Below, in pieces: positions 48,309 to 56,967 of a stretch of DNA of 64,000 nucleotides. Source of the DNA: Deltaproteobacteria bacterium (GTDB lineage Bacteria > Myxococcota > Myxococcia > SLRQ01); contig JARGFU010000009.1 of assembly GCA_029210625.1 (NCBI GenBank), positions 1 to 64,000 on the forward strand, in the 5' to 3' direction. Within the stretch, counting starts at the first letter, position 1, and every line of letters begins with the position of its first letter. Below the pieces are notes generated by a model. It saw only the letters and a program-made list of their open reading frames with translations. It did no database searches and was not told where the DNA came from. Position numbers and translations under genes: made by a program.

Positions 48309-50438
48309 ATGGTGTCCGTCCCGCAGCGCCTCCTCGCCCCGGTCTCCCTCGGCCTGCTGGGGCTCTGCCTCGGCGCCACCGGGCCTGCCCGCGCCGGGCC
48401 GGAGAGCGTCCGGCTCGAGGCGGCGGAGCTGGTCCCGGCGCCGAGCGACGCCTGGGCCGGGGCCGACCCGGCCCTGCAGGGCTGGCTGGAGGTGCGAGCG
48501 CTGCGCGAGGCCCTCGCCGCGCCGGGGAGGGCGCCCGCGGGGCTGGCGGCCCGGATCCAGGCGCTGCCGGCGGGGCACCCGGCGAAGGTGGGACTGGTCG
48601 TGGCCTGGGTGGAGCGGCACCTCGCCTCGCCGCCGGCCCCGGCCACCCTGGAGGAGGGGCTCTCCCTGGTCGGCGACGCCCTGGGGACCGAGCCCGAGCT
48701 CGAGGCCGAGCCGCCCCTGCGGGTGGCGTACGCCCGCCTGCTCGAGGCGGCCGGCCGCGGCCCGGAGGCTCGCCATCAGCGCCTCACCCTCCTGCGCCGG
48801 GGTCCGGCCTCGGCGGAGGGGCTCGCCGCCACCGCCGCCGACCCCACGCTGCCCTCCGCGCTGGAGCCCGCCGCCCAGGTCGATCGCCTCGCGGCCCTGG
48901 TCGCCGCCAACCACAGCGCCCTGGCCATCCCCGAGGCCCTGCGCCTGCGGGCGAGCCTGGAGCCCGGCGGAGAGGTCGCCTGCCGCCTCTCCCTGATCCT
49001 GGGCAAGGCCCACCGCCTGGAGCGCAACTACCGGGAGGCCATCGACGAGCTGGAGGCCTACGGCGAGCGCTGCCCGCAGCGGGCGGATCAGGTGCTGGAG
49101 GCCGAGTGGCTCCGCGCCTCGGCCGCCTCCATCGCCCTGCGGGATCCCGCCATCCCGCTCTACCAGCGCCTCATCGAGCGCCACCCGGACGACCCCCGGA
49201 TCGACGACGCCCTCTTCTTCATCGCCGACCTCCACCTCCTCGCCGGCCGGGACGACGAGGCCGCGCGGGTGCTCGAGACGATCCTGGCGGAGCACCCGCA
49301 GGGGAACTTCGCCCTGAAGGCGGCCTGGCGCCTGGCCCGGCGCTGGCTGCGGGTCGGGAGGCCGGGCAAGGCGATGGTGGCCCTCAAGCGCTACGAGAAG
49401 CTGGCGGCCCGGCGGGCCTCGGGCTTCGACCTGCGCCGGGCGCGCTACTTCCAGGCCCTGACCCTGCTCTCCCGGGGCGGCAGCAAGGGGAGGGCGGCGG
49501 CCCTGCGCCTGCTGCGGCAGGTGATCGACGAGGGGCCCCTGACCTTCCACGGCAGCTTCGCCCGGGCCCTCCTGCGCGAGCACGCGCCGGCGGAGGCGGC
49601 CGCGCGCGATCGGCGGCTGCTGGCGACCCCCCGCCCGCCGGGCACCTTCCCCCCGCAGACCGTCTCCCGGGACTTCCTCGAGGGCGAGGCGGTGCGGGTG
49701 GGGCGTCGCCTCCTCGCCCTGGGCCTGGAGGCGGAGGCCCGGGAGGTGCTCGGCGAGATCCCCCGGCGGGGGCTGAAGGGCCCCGAGGTCCTCGTGCTGG
49801 CCGGGCTGCTCGCGCGGGCCGGTGGCGTCCGGGAGGCGCAGCTCCTCCTGCGCGCGACCCGCGCCGGGCGGGCGGCGCTGGGCAAGCGCCCGACCCGCCG
49901 GAACCTCTGGGTCTGGCAGACCGCCTATCCTCGCGCCTACCGCTCGCTGATCGAGGCGGCCTGCGCCCCCGTCGCGGTGCCGCCCGACCTGGTGCAGGCC
50001 ATCATCCGGGAGGAGAGCGCCCTCGATCCGGGCGCCCGCTCCTGGGCCGGCGCGGTGGGCCTGGCGCAGCTGATGCCGACCACCGCCGGGGACACCGGCC
50101 GGCGGATGGGGCTGCCCGAGCCGGTCACGGCCGAGCGGCTCCTCGATCCCGAGCTCAACCTCCGGGTCTCCTGCCGCTACCTCTCGGACCTGCGCAGCCA
50201 GGTCGGAGAGGCGCTGCCCCTGATGGTCGCCGCCTACAACGGCGGGGGCCGCAGCGTGCAGGGCTGGCAGGAGGAGCGGGGTGAGCTCCCCCTGGTGCTC
50301 TTCCTGGAGACCATGGGCTACGCCGAGACCCGGCGCTACACGCGGCGCGTGCTCGAGACCCTGGCCGCCTACCGCTTCCTCTACGGTGCGGATGGGGAGA
50401 GACTCTTCCTGCCGGACGCCCCGGCCCGGAGCGAGTGA
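48309..50438 (+). CDS. Lytic murein transglycosylase with TPR-like helical domain
   Basis: The start at 48309 gives a signal peptide (LLAPVSLGLLGLCLG). Residues 30-530 are Ala/Leu-rich helical hairpins resembling the superhelical ring of Slt70, with TPR-like repeats (LYQRLIERHPDDPRIDDALFF). The C-terminal SLT domain has the catalytic glutamate (Glu569) in IIREESALDP, then GAVGLAQLMPTTA, NLRVSCRYL, and VAAYNGGGRSV. It cleaves peptidoglycan glycan strands to anhydro-muropeptides in the periplasm. At 709 residues it is a little longer than Slt70. The selA start overlaps its stop. Confidence 0.92.
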   Translation: MVSVPQRLLAPVSLGLLGLCLGATGPARAGPESVRLEAAELVPAPSDAWAGADPALQGWLEVRALREALAAPGRAPAGLAARIQALPAGHPAKVGLVVAWVERHLASPPAPATLEEGLSLVGDALGTEPELEAEPPLRVAYARLLEAAGRGPEARHQRLTLLRRGPASAEGLAATAADPTLPSALEPAAQVDRLAALVAANHSALAIPEALRLRASLEPGGEVACRLSLILGKAHRLERNYREAIDELEAYGERCPQRADQVLEAEWLRASAASIALRDPAIPLYQRLIERHPDDPRIDDALFFIADLHLLAGRDDEAARVLETILAEHPQGNFALKAAWRLARRWLRVGRPGKAMVALKRYEKLAARRASGFDLRRARYFQALTLLSRGGSKGRAAALRLLRQVIDEGPLTFHGSFARALLREHAPAEAAARDRRLLATPRPPGTFPPQTVSRDFLEGEAVRVGRRLLALGLEAEAREVLGEIPRRGLKGPEVLVLAGLLARAGGVREAQLLLRATRAGRAALGKRPTRRNLWVWQTAYPRAYRSLIEAACAPVAVPPDLVQAIIREESALDPGARSWAGAVGLAQLMPTTAGDTGRRMGLPEPVTAERLLDPELNLRVSCRYLSDLRSQVGEALPLMVAAYNGGGRSVQGWQEERGELPLVLFLETMGYAETRRYTRRVLETLAAYRFLYGADGERLFLPDAPARSE

Positions 50439-51841
50439 TGAGCCACGACGATCTCCAGCGGCGCCTGCGGGCGCTCCCCGCGGTGGACGCCCTCAAGGCG
50501 CGGCCGGCGGTGCAGGCCCTGGAGGCCGAGCACGGCGCGGCCCTCCTGCTCTCGGTCCTGCGGGAGTGCGTCGAGCGCGCCCGCCAGCGGCTGCGCGAGA
50601 GCGACGCGCCCGCCGAGGCGGTGATCGACGCCGAGTGCGGCGACGCGGCCATCGAGGCGGCGCTCGGGCGAGCGCTGGCCCCCACGCTGCCCCCGCTGCA
50701 CAACGCCACCGGGGTGCTGCTGCACACCAACCTCGGGCGGGCGCCGCTGGCCCTCGAGGCCCGGGAGGCGATGCTCGCGGCGGCGGCCTTCGTGCCCCTG
50801 GAGATCGATCTGGGCTCCGGCCGGCGCGGCCCGCGGGCCCCGGGGGTGGTCGCGCACCTGAAGGCGCTCTCGGGGGCCGAGGGCGCGCTGGTGGTGAACA
50901 ACTGCGCGGCGGCGGTGATGCTGGTCCTGGCCGAGCTGGCCCAGGGGCGGGAGGTGCCCGTCTCCCGGGGCGAGCTGGTCGAGATCGGCGGCGGCTTCCG
51001 GGTGCCCGAGGTGATGGAGCGCAGCGGCTGCCAGCTGCGCGAGGTGGGGACGACCAACCGCACGCGCCTCCGGGACCACGCCGCCGCCGTCGGGCCCCGG
51101 ACCGGGGCGCTGCTCAAGGTCCACCGCTCGAACTTCAGCATCGAGGGCTTCACCGAGGAGGCCTCCCTCGAGGAGCTGGCGGGTCTGGCCCGCGAGACCG
51201 GCCTGCCCCTCGTGGTGGACCTGGGCTCGGGCCTCTTCTCGACAGCCGCGCAGGGCACCGTGCTGGAGTCGGAGGCCACGGTGGACGGCTGCATCGCCGG
51301 CGGCGCCGATCTGGTCTGCTTCTCGGGCGACAAGCTCCTGGGCGGGCCGCAGGCCGGCATCGTGGTCGGGAAGGGCGCGCTGATCGAGCGCCTGGGCCGC
51401 CACCCCCTGATGCGCAGCCTGCGCTGCGACAAGGTCACCCTGGCGGCCCTGGAGGCGACCCTGGCCCTCTACCGCCGCGGCGCCCACGCCCGGGTCCCCC
51501 TCCAGCGGATGGTGCGGGCGACGGTGCCGGATCTGGCCGCCCTCGGCGCCTTCCTGCTGGAGCCGCTCTGCGCCGCCGGCCTGGACGCCAGCCTGGAGCC
51601 CTGCACCGATCGCGTCGGCGGCGGCAGCTCGCACCGGCTCGCGCTCCCCGGGATGGCGGTGCGCCTGCGGGTGCCGACGCCGGAGCGGGTCTCGGCCCGC
51701 CTGCGCCGCGGAGAGGGGGGGCACCCGGGGGTCGTCGCCGTGGTCCGCGAGGACGCCCTCTGGCTGCACCTGCGCACCCTCGAGCCCGAGCTCCCGGTGC
51801 TGGAGGCGGTGGCCGCCGCGGTGATCGCCGCGGCGCGCTAG
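50438..51841 (+). CDS. selA: L-seryl-tRNA(Sec) selenium transferase
   Basis: SelA converts seryl-tRNA(Sec) to selenocysteinyl-tRNA. The 467-residue PLP enzyme has LPPLHNATGVLLHTNLGRAP near residue 88, GALVVNNCAAAVML, EVGTTNRTRL, the PLP lysine (Lys299) in CFSGDKLLGGPQAGI, and RTLEPELP near the end. Its presence implies that this organism encodes selenoproteins, although no selB, selC or selD is in the window. An overlapping GTG at 50435 is an alternative start. Confidence 0.94.
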   Translation: MSHDDLQRRLRALPAVDALKARPAVQALEAEHGAALLLSVLRECVERARQRLRESDAPAEAVIDAECGDAAIEAALGRALAPTLPPLHNATGVLLHTNLGRAPLALEAREAMLAAAAFVPLEIDLGSGRRGPRAPGVVAHLKALSGAEGALVVNNCAAAVMLVLAELAQGREVPVSRGELVEIGGGFRVPEVMERSGCQLREVGTTNRTRLRDHAAAVGPRTGALLKVHRSNFSIEGFTEEASLEELAGLARETGLPLVVDLGSGLFSTAAQGTVLESEATVDGCIAGGADLVCFSGDKLLGGPQAGIVVGKGALIERLGRHPLMRSLRCDKVTLAALEATLALYRRGAHARVPLQRMVRATVPDLAALGAFLLEPLCAAGLDASLEPCTDRVGGGSSHRLALPGMAVRLRVPTPERVSARLRRGEGGHPGVVAVVREDALWLHLRTLEPELPVLEAVAAAVIAAAR

Positions 51842-51885
51842 AGGCGCCGGGGCCTCGATCGGGAAAGCCTCGCAGAGGCGGGGAC

Positions 51886-51916
51886 TTGCGGAGCCTCCTT
51901 GTCGGATCGCTATAAT
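51886..51916 (+). promoter_or_regulatory. Promoter of the HNH gene
   Basis: A perfect TATAAT at 51911-51916 is the only one noticed in the intergenic parts of the window. A TTGCGG lies at 51886-51891 (19-base spacer). The ATG at 51927 follows 10 bases later, so the mRNA would have almost no leader. Confidence 0.55.
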
Positions 51917-51926
51917 GTCGGTGTTG

Positions 51927-52517
51927 ATGTTGAACACCGCAGTCCTGGTGCTGAACAAGCACTATCAGCCGATCCATGTGACCACCGTGCGGCGCGCCTT
52001 CGTCCTGCTCTACCAGGGGGCGGCCAAGGCCGTGGACGAGCGCTACCAGCTCTACGACTTTCCCTCCTGGTCGGCCCTCTCGGCCCACGAGGACAGCATC
52101 GGGACCGTGCGGACCCGGATCCGCGTCCCGCGGGTGGTGCTGCTGCAGGCCTGCGCTGCGCTGCCCCGGCGGCAGGTGCGCTTCTCCCGCCTCAACATCT
52201 ACCTGCGGGACGGGAACACCTGCCAGTACTGCGGCCGGACCCTGCCCCGGGAGGGCCTGAACCTCGATCACGTGAAGCCGCGCACCCAGGGGGGCGTGAC
52301 CTCCTGGGAGAACATCGTCTGCTGCTGCATCCGCTGCAACCTGAAGAAGGGCGGCCGGACCCCGGAGCAGGCGGGGATGCGTCTCCTGCGCCGACCCCAC
52401 AAGCCCCGGTGGTCTCCCCTGATCCGGAAGGGCCTGCGGCCGGGCATCCTGGCCCAGTGGCGGCCCTTCCTCTCCGAGGCGGACGCCGCCTACTGGAACA
52501 CCGAACTCTTGCCTTGA
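51927..52517 (+). CDS. HNH endonuclease family protein
   Basis: The 196-residue protein starts MLNTAVLVLNKHYQPIHV, the usual opening of this HNH group. It has a zinc-finger-supported HNH motif: CQYCGR, then NLDHVKPRTQGG with the catalytic histidine, then ENIVCCCIRCNLKKG. The family is widespread in bacterial chromosomes, and its cellular role is not established. An ATG at 51915 falls inside the TATAAT box, so the later ATG at 51927 was preferred. A GTG at 51921 is also possible. Confidence 0.85.
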   Translation: MLNTAVLVLNKHYQPIHVTTVRRAFVLLYQGAAKAVDERYQLYDFPSWSALSAHEDSIGTVRTRIRVPRVVLLQACAALPRRQVRFSRLNIYLRDGNTCQYCGRTLPREGLNLDHVKPRTQGGVTSWENIVCCCIRCNLKKGGRTPEQAGMRLLRRPHKPRWSPLIRKGLRPGILAQWRPFLSEADAAYWNTELLP

Positions 52518-52544
52518 GCGCCCTTTCGGGCGAGGAATTGACCC

Positions 52545-52811
52545 ATGGCCCTCATCGACACCAAGGAAGCCGCCTGGCGTCGCGCTCGCGCGATCGCCTC
52601 GGACATCTCCCTCTACAACGAGAAGAAGGTGGTCGAGGGGATCGAGAACGACGATCTCTTCACCCGCCTCGCCGACGAGATCGAGGAGGGCCGAGAGCAC
52701 TACAAGAGCGGCATCCACCCGGAGCTCTACGCGAGCACGAACTACTTCGACCGTGCCCTGGTCGACATCGTGATCCGGCCCAAGGGGCACATCAAGTCGA
52801 AGATCTGGTAG
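52545..52811 (+). CDS. Small soluble protein of unknown function
   Basis: The 88-residue charged protein has three predicted helices and no signal or membrane segment. It begins MALIDTKEAAWRRARAIASD and ends in DIVIRPKGHIKSKIW. I do not recognise a family. It has normal codon use and sits 27 bases after the HNH gene. It ends at the RluD-like start with one shared base, so it is a real gene in an operon. The arginine/lysine distribution would permit nucleic-acid or ribosome binding, but this is speculation. Confidence 0.7.
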   Translation: MALIDTKEAAWRRARAIASDISLYNEKKVVEGIENDDLFTRLADEIEEGREHYKSGIHPELYASTNYFDRALVDIVIRPKGHIKSKIW

Positions 52812-53773
52812 TGCCTGGACTTCACCGGCTGGAGGTGGAGGCGGCCGAGGCCGGGCAGCGGATCGACCGCCTGCTCGCCGGACGCCTCCCCGGGCTCTCC
52901 CGCTCCCGCTGCCAGCAGCTCATCGAGGAGGGGAGGGTGACCCTCGAGGGGGTCGCCGTGGATCGGCCCTCCCGGAAGGTGGACGCCGGGATGACCCTGG
53001 AGGTCGAGGTCCCGGAGGTCGTCTCCCCGGACGACGCGCCGGCCGCCCAGGATCTCCCCCTGCCGATCCTCTACCAGGACGGGGCGATCGTGGTCGTGGA
53101 CAAGCCGGCCGGGATGGCGGTGCACCCGGCGCCGGGCTCGGTCGACGGGACGGTGGTCAACGCCATCCTCTTCCACGTGCCCGACCTGAAGGGGATCGGG
53201 GGCGAGCTGCGGCCCGGGGTGGTGCACCGCCTGGACAAGGACACCACCGGGGTCCTCGTCCTGGCCAAGTCGGACGCGGCGCTCCAGGGGCTGCAGGCCC
53301 AGTTCAAGGAGCGGACGGTGGAGAAGGTCTACCTCGCCCTGGCCCGCGGGCGCTTCGACGACGACGAGGGGGCGAGCGACGCGCCGCTGGCCCGCCACCC
53401 CGTGGACCGCAAGCGCTTCACCGGTCAGCGGACCGGGGGGCGGCCGGACGCCCGGGCGGCCCTGACCCGCTGGCGGGTGCTGCGCCGCTTCACGGGCGCG
53501 GCCGAGCTGGAGGTGAGGCCGAAGACCGGGCGGACGCACCAGATCCGGGTGCACCTGGCCGAGGCGGGCCACCCGCTGATCGGCGAGGGGATCTACGACC
53601 TCGGGCGGGGCAAGCCGGGGCCGAAGGTCGTCCGGGCGGCGAAGGTGCTCGGGCACCACGCGCTCCACGCGCACCGGCTCTCCTTCGAGCATCCGGAGAC
53701 GGGTGAACGGATGACCTTCGAGGCGCCGCTGCCGCCGGAGTGGGCGAGGGCCGTCGAGATCCTCTCCGAGTAG
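52811..53773 (+). CDS. RluD-like pseudouridine synthase with S4 domain
   Basis: The 320-residue protein has an N-terminal S4 RNA-binding domain (QRIDRLLAGRLPGLSRSRCQ), then the catalytic domain. That domain has Asp142 in HRLDKDTTGVLVLAK, VVDKPAGMAVHPAPG, KTGRTHQIRVHLA, and an end typical of RluC/RluD (HHALHAHRLSFEHPETGE). RluD modifies helix 69 of 23S rRNA, and this is the most likely role. It starts with GTG overlapping the previous stop. A second pseudouridine synthase of the short type is at 28548. Confidence 0.92.
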   Translation: MPGLHRLEVEAAEAGQRIDRLLAGRLPGLSRSRCQQLIEEGRVTLEGVAVDRPSRKVDAGMTLEVEVPEVVSPDDAPAAQDLPLPILYQDGAIVVVDKPAGMAVHPAPGSVDGTVVNAILFHVPDLKGIGGELRPGVVHRLDKDTTGVLVLAKSDAALQGLQAQFKERTVEKVYLALARGRFDDDEGASDAPLARHPVDRKRFTGQRTGGRPDARAALTRWRVLRRFTGAAELEVRPKTGRTHQIRVHLAEAGHPLIGEGIYDLGRGKPGPKVVRAAKVLGHHALHAHRLSFEHPETGERMTFEAPLPPEWARAVEILSE

Positions 53774-53792
53774 CCCGCGAGCCCCTGGGCCC

Positions 53793-55088
53793 CTAACCCA
53801 TGGTCACCTTGCGTTTACCCTTCGCGAGCACCCGCACCGGCTGGATGGCCATCACCTTCATGAAGACCTGCAGCAGCTCGGGGTCGAACTTGTGGCGCAT
53901 CTCGCTCCACATGAGGGTCAGCGCGATCTCGGGGCCGTAGGCGTCGCGGAAGGGGCGGTTCGAGGTGAGGGCGTCGTAGGTGTTCGTGATGGCGAGGATC
54001 TTCGAATAGATCGCCAGGTGGGTCTTCGGGATGATCATCTGGATCTGTCCCTTGGAGTCCTTCACCGCGGTGCCGAAGTCCTCGTGGTGCTCGATGGTCG
54101 AGACCAGGCGGGAGACCTCGGTGCGCGAGAGGCCGCCCCGGGAGAGGATGTCCTCGACCGCCCGCAGCGGCGCCCGGTTGATCTCGGCCTTCTCGGCCAC
54201 GGAGAGCGCGCCCCTCTTGCGCATCAGGTCGGGGTCGATCACCGCCATGCCCACGTCGTGGAAGAGGGCGATGAGCCCGAGCTGCTTGAGCTGCGCCTTG
54301 GACAGGCCGAGCTCCGAGCCGAAGACGATCGAGATCAGCGCCGTGTTGACCGAGTGGAAGACCAGGTAGTCCTGCTCCCGGTCCATGGTCGTCATCCCCA
54401 GGAAGTGGGTGCGCTGCTCGAAGCAGATGTCGACCAGATCCTGGATGAAGCGGTCGGCGGTCCGGAGGGAGATGGTCTTCCCCTCGCGCAGCCGCTCCAT
54501 GTAGGTCCGCATGTAGAAGATCGCCCGGGCGTAGACGGTGACCGCGTACTTCTTGCGATCGACGGCGTCCTCGTTGTCGTCCTTGAGCTTCTCCTTGATC
54601 TTCTTCCACTTGCTGACCTTGATGTTGACCAGCTTGCGGCCCATGACGCCGTCCTCGTCGGCGTCGTCCTCGTTCTTGGCGGAGAAGATCCAGACGAAGT
54701 TGCGCAGCTCGTCCATGTTGATGGGGTGCTGGAGCACGAAGCCGCCGACCCCCTTCTCCTGGAACTCGGCGACCAGGGCCCGGACGTTCTCCAGGCTGTT
54801 GTAGTCGGTCTTCACCAGCATGTTGTTGAGGTAGAAGGACTCCTTCATCGCCTGGAGGACGAGCTGGTTGTCCGCCGCGATGATGGTGTTGATGGTGTCC
54901 TTGAGCACCTCGAGGGGCTTCACGAAGATCGCGTTCTCGGGGTCGTAGAGCTTCACCGAGCGCACGAGCATGTAGAGGGAGGAGACCAGCTGCTTGCCGA
55001 GGGACTGCAGCTTGTCGCTGTGCTCCCGTCCGAACTCGTCGATCCGCTCGTCGCTGCCGGATCCGGTGATCTTCATCCCGCCGCTCAT
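53793..55088 (-). CDS. HD-GYP-like protein with N-terminal sensor module
   Basis: The 431-residue protein is cytoplasmic. Residues 35-135 form a helical-beta module that resembles the first part of the HEAT-repeat protein encoded just upstream. The C-terminal 200 residues are an HD-GYP domain: HD in ALFHDVGM (near residue 278), then EHHEDFG, then AITNTYDALTSNRPFRD. It departs from active c-di-GMP phosphodiesterases: the HDxGK lysine is Met, the histidine of the mid-helix is missing (NRAPLRA), and the GYP tripeptide is absent. It may bind c-di-GMP or only signal. The stop and start of the pair touch, so they are one operon. Confidence 0.85.
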   Translation of the reverse strand: MSGGMKITGSGSDERIDEFGREHSDKLQSLGKQLVSSLYMLVRSVKLYDPENAIFVKPLEVLKDTINTIIAADNQLVLQAMKESFYLNNMLVKTDYNSLENVRALVAEFQEKGVGGFVLQHPINMDELRNFVWIFSAKNEDDADEDGVMGRKLVNIKVSKWKKIKEKLKDDNEDAVDRKKYAVTVYARAIFYMRTYMERLREGKTISLRTADRFIQDLVDICFEQRTHFLGMTTMDREQDYLVFHSVNTALISIVFGSELGLSKAQLKQLGLIALFHDVGMAVIDPDLMRKRGALSVAEKAEINRAPLRAVEDILSRGGLSRTEVSRLVSTIEHHEDFGTAVKDSKGQIQMIIPKTHLAIYSKILAITNTYDALTSNRPFRDAYGPEIALTLMWSEMRHKFDPELLQVFMKVMAIQPVRVLAKGKRKVTMG

Positions 55089-56930
55089 CTAGTCCTCTTC
55101 CTCCTCACCGAAGAGCTCCTTGCGCACCGCCGCCATGCCTCGCTTGGCCGCCGTGATCACCTCCGGGGCGTTGCCCTTCCGCTCGGCCTCCGCCTGGAGG
55201 AGCTGGAAGGAGGGGATGGAGGCCAGCTGGGAGAGGCCGGCGATGGCCAGCTGCTGCTCCTCGGTCTGGGCCTTCTTGAAGAGCCCCTTGGGCTTGAGGA
55301 GGTCGGCGAAGTAGGAGAGGGCGCCCGGCTGCTGGGTGGCGCCGAGGGCCCCGTAGACCTGCATGCGCTCCTTCAGGTCGCGCTTCTGGAACTCGTCGGA
55401 CTTCACCAGCTTCAGGAGGGCCTGGTAGGCCTTCTGCTGGTCGTAGATGGGGAGCAGGCGGGCGGCCTGGATCCGCATCTGGGCGTTGTCGTCGTCGAGG
55501 CGCTCGGAGATGAGGGCCCGGCACTCCTCGGTGCGGGAGCGGGCGATGACGCCGAGGGCCTCGAGGCGGACCGCGAGGTTGGGGTTCTTCAGGGCCTGCC
55601 CGAACATCTGGATCTTGTTGGGCGCGTCGATGCGGTCGATGATGTACATCATGTCGCGCACGAGCTGGCTGCGCTCGGAGTTCAGCCGCGCGGCGAAGGG
55701 CTCGGGGGTCTCCTTGCCGATGGCGACCAGGGCGTCGCAGATGATGACCCGGTTCTCCTGGATCTCGATGGTGTCGAGGATGTCCAGCAGGGGCGGGATG
55801 ACCGTGGCGTCGAGGACGTAGAGGTAGCGGAAGACCTCCTTGGGGTTCCTCGGCCGGCTCGTGTTCAGGATCTCGCCGATCTTCCGCAGCCGCTCCTCGT
55901 CACCCATCCGGCCGACGAAGTACTCGTGGGTCTGGTGGAAGAAGTCCCCGTGGGTGGGGTCGCGCTCGGCGGCCCGGAACTTGGTGAGGATCTGGTTGAT
56001 GGAGGAGAAGTCCTCCTGGAGGAGCATCGCGTCGAGGAGCTGGAGGAAGACCTCGCGCACCGCCCGCTCGTCGCCCTGCTGCCCCGCCGACTCGGTGACC
56101 TTGAAGACGATGTTCACCAGCTTGGGGAGCATCCGCTCGCGCTCGTCGAGCTCGATCTCGGTCTGGAGGCGGGCGGCCAGCTCGTCCTCGCAGGGCTGGC
56201 CGGAGATGATGGCGCCGCGGATCTGCTCGACGTCGTCGATCTCCCGGTCGAGATCCTCGGCGGAGAGGCGGGCGAAGCGCAGGTAGTCCTTGGAGTCCGA
56301 CTTGAGGCGCGAGTAGAGGTAGTTGACGATCTTGTCGACCTCGATCTCGACGTCGTCCTCCTCCATGTCGTCGATCTTGAAGCTGTCGACGACGACGTAC
56401 TCGATGTCCTCGAACTGCGACTCCCACATCAGGGAGAGGGCGTTCTTGCCGAGGTAGTCGGCCGAGTTCAGGTTGGCCATGCAGATCTGAATCCAGGCCT
56501 GGAACTCGGGCATCGTCAGGGTGGGCCGGAAGATCAGCCGGCGCACGCCCTCCCGGTAGAACTTGTAGGGGATCGACTCGTTCTGGAAGGTCTCGCTGAA
56601 GACGTGCTGCTTGTTGAAGATGAAGCCCGAGGCCTCCACCGAGACCACCATCGGCCCGTAGGCCTCACCGTAGCGGTGGATCGCCTCCAGCGCCGGCTCG
56701 AGATACTCGGGGTGCCGGGCGGTGTTGTGCATGTAGATGCCGATGTTCTTGATGCCCTTCGCGATCTGCGAATAGGCCTCGTGCACGGCCCTGGTCTTGG
56801 CCTTCAGCGTGGCCTCGTCCGCCGACTCGGCGTCGACGGAGACCGCCGCCTGCCGCTGGGGCTGGACCGTCGTCTGCTGCTCGTGGAGGTCGACGTCGGA
56901 AAAGAGCTTGTCTAGGCTGGAGTCCGCCAT
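55089..56930 (-). CDS. HEAT-repeat-like protein paired with the HD-GYP gene
   Basis: The 613-residue cytoplasmic protein has a low-complexity start, a helical module at about residues 50-160 (GIKNIGIYMHNTARHPEYL ... VEASGFIFNKQHVF) and an acidic middle. A HEAT-like solenoid from about 380 to 590 (FGQALKNPNLAVRLEALGVI) follows. It has no catalytic motifs, so it is probably a scaffold. A -10-like TAGTAT lies about 14 bases before its ATG on the minus strand. The neighbouring lipoprotein's longest possible ATG would overlap this gene's start codon on the opposite strand. Confidence 0.82.
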   Translation of the reverse strand: MADSSLDKLFSDVDLHEQQTTVQPQRQAAVSVDAESADEATLKAKTRAVHEAYSQIAKGIKNIGIYMHNTARHPEYLEPALEAIHRYGEAYGPMVVSVEASGFIFNKQHVFSETFQNESIPYKFYREGVRRLIFRPTLTMPEFQAWIQICMANLNSADYLGKNALSLMWESQFEDIEYVVVDSFKIDDMEEDDVEIEVDKIVNYLYSRLKSDSKDYLRFARLSAEDLDREIDDVEQIRGAIISGQPCEDELAARLQTEIELDERERMLPKLVNIVFKVTESAGQQGDERAVREVFLQLLDAMLLQEDFSSINQILTKFRAAERDPTHGDFFHQTHEYFVGRMGDEERLRKIGEILNTSRPRNPKEVFRYLYVLDATVIPPLLDILDTIEIQENRVIICDALVAIGKETPEPFAARLNSERSQLVRDMMYIIDRIDAPNKIQMFGQALKNPNLAVRLEALGVIARSRTEECRALISERLDDDNAQMRIQAARLLPIYDQQKAYQALLKLVKSDEFQKRDLKERMQVYGALGATQQPGALSYFADLLKPKGLFKKAQTEEQQLAIAGLSQLASIPSFQLLQAEAERKGNAPEVITAAKRGMAAVRKELFGEEEED

Positions 56931-56967
56931 GGGTGATCTTCGTCATACTATCCCTTTGACCGGGGCC

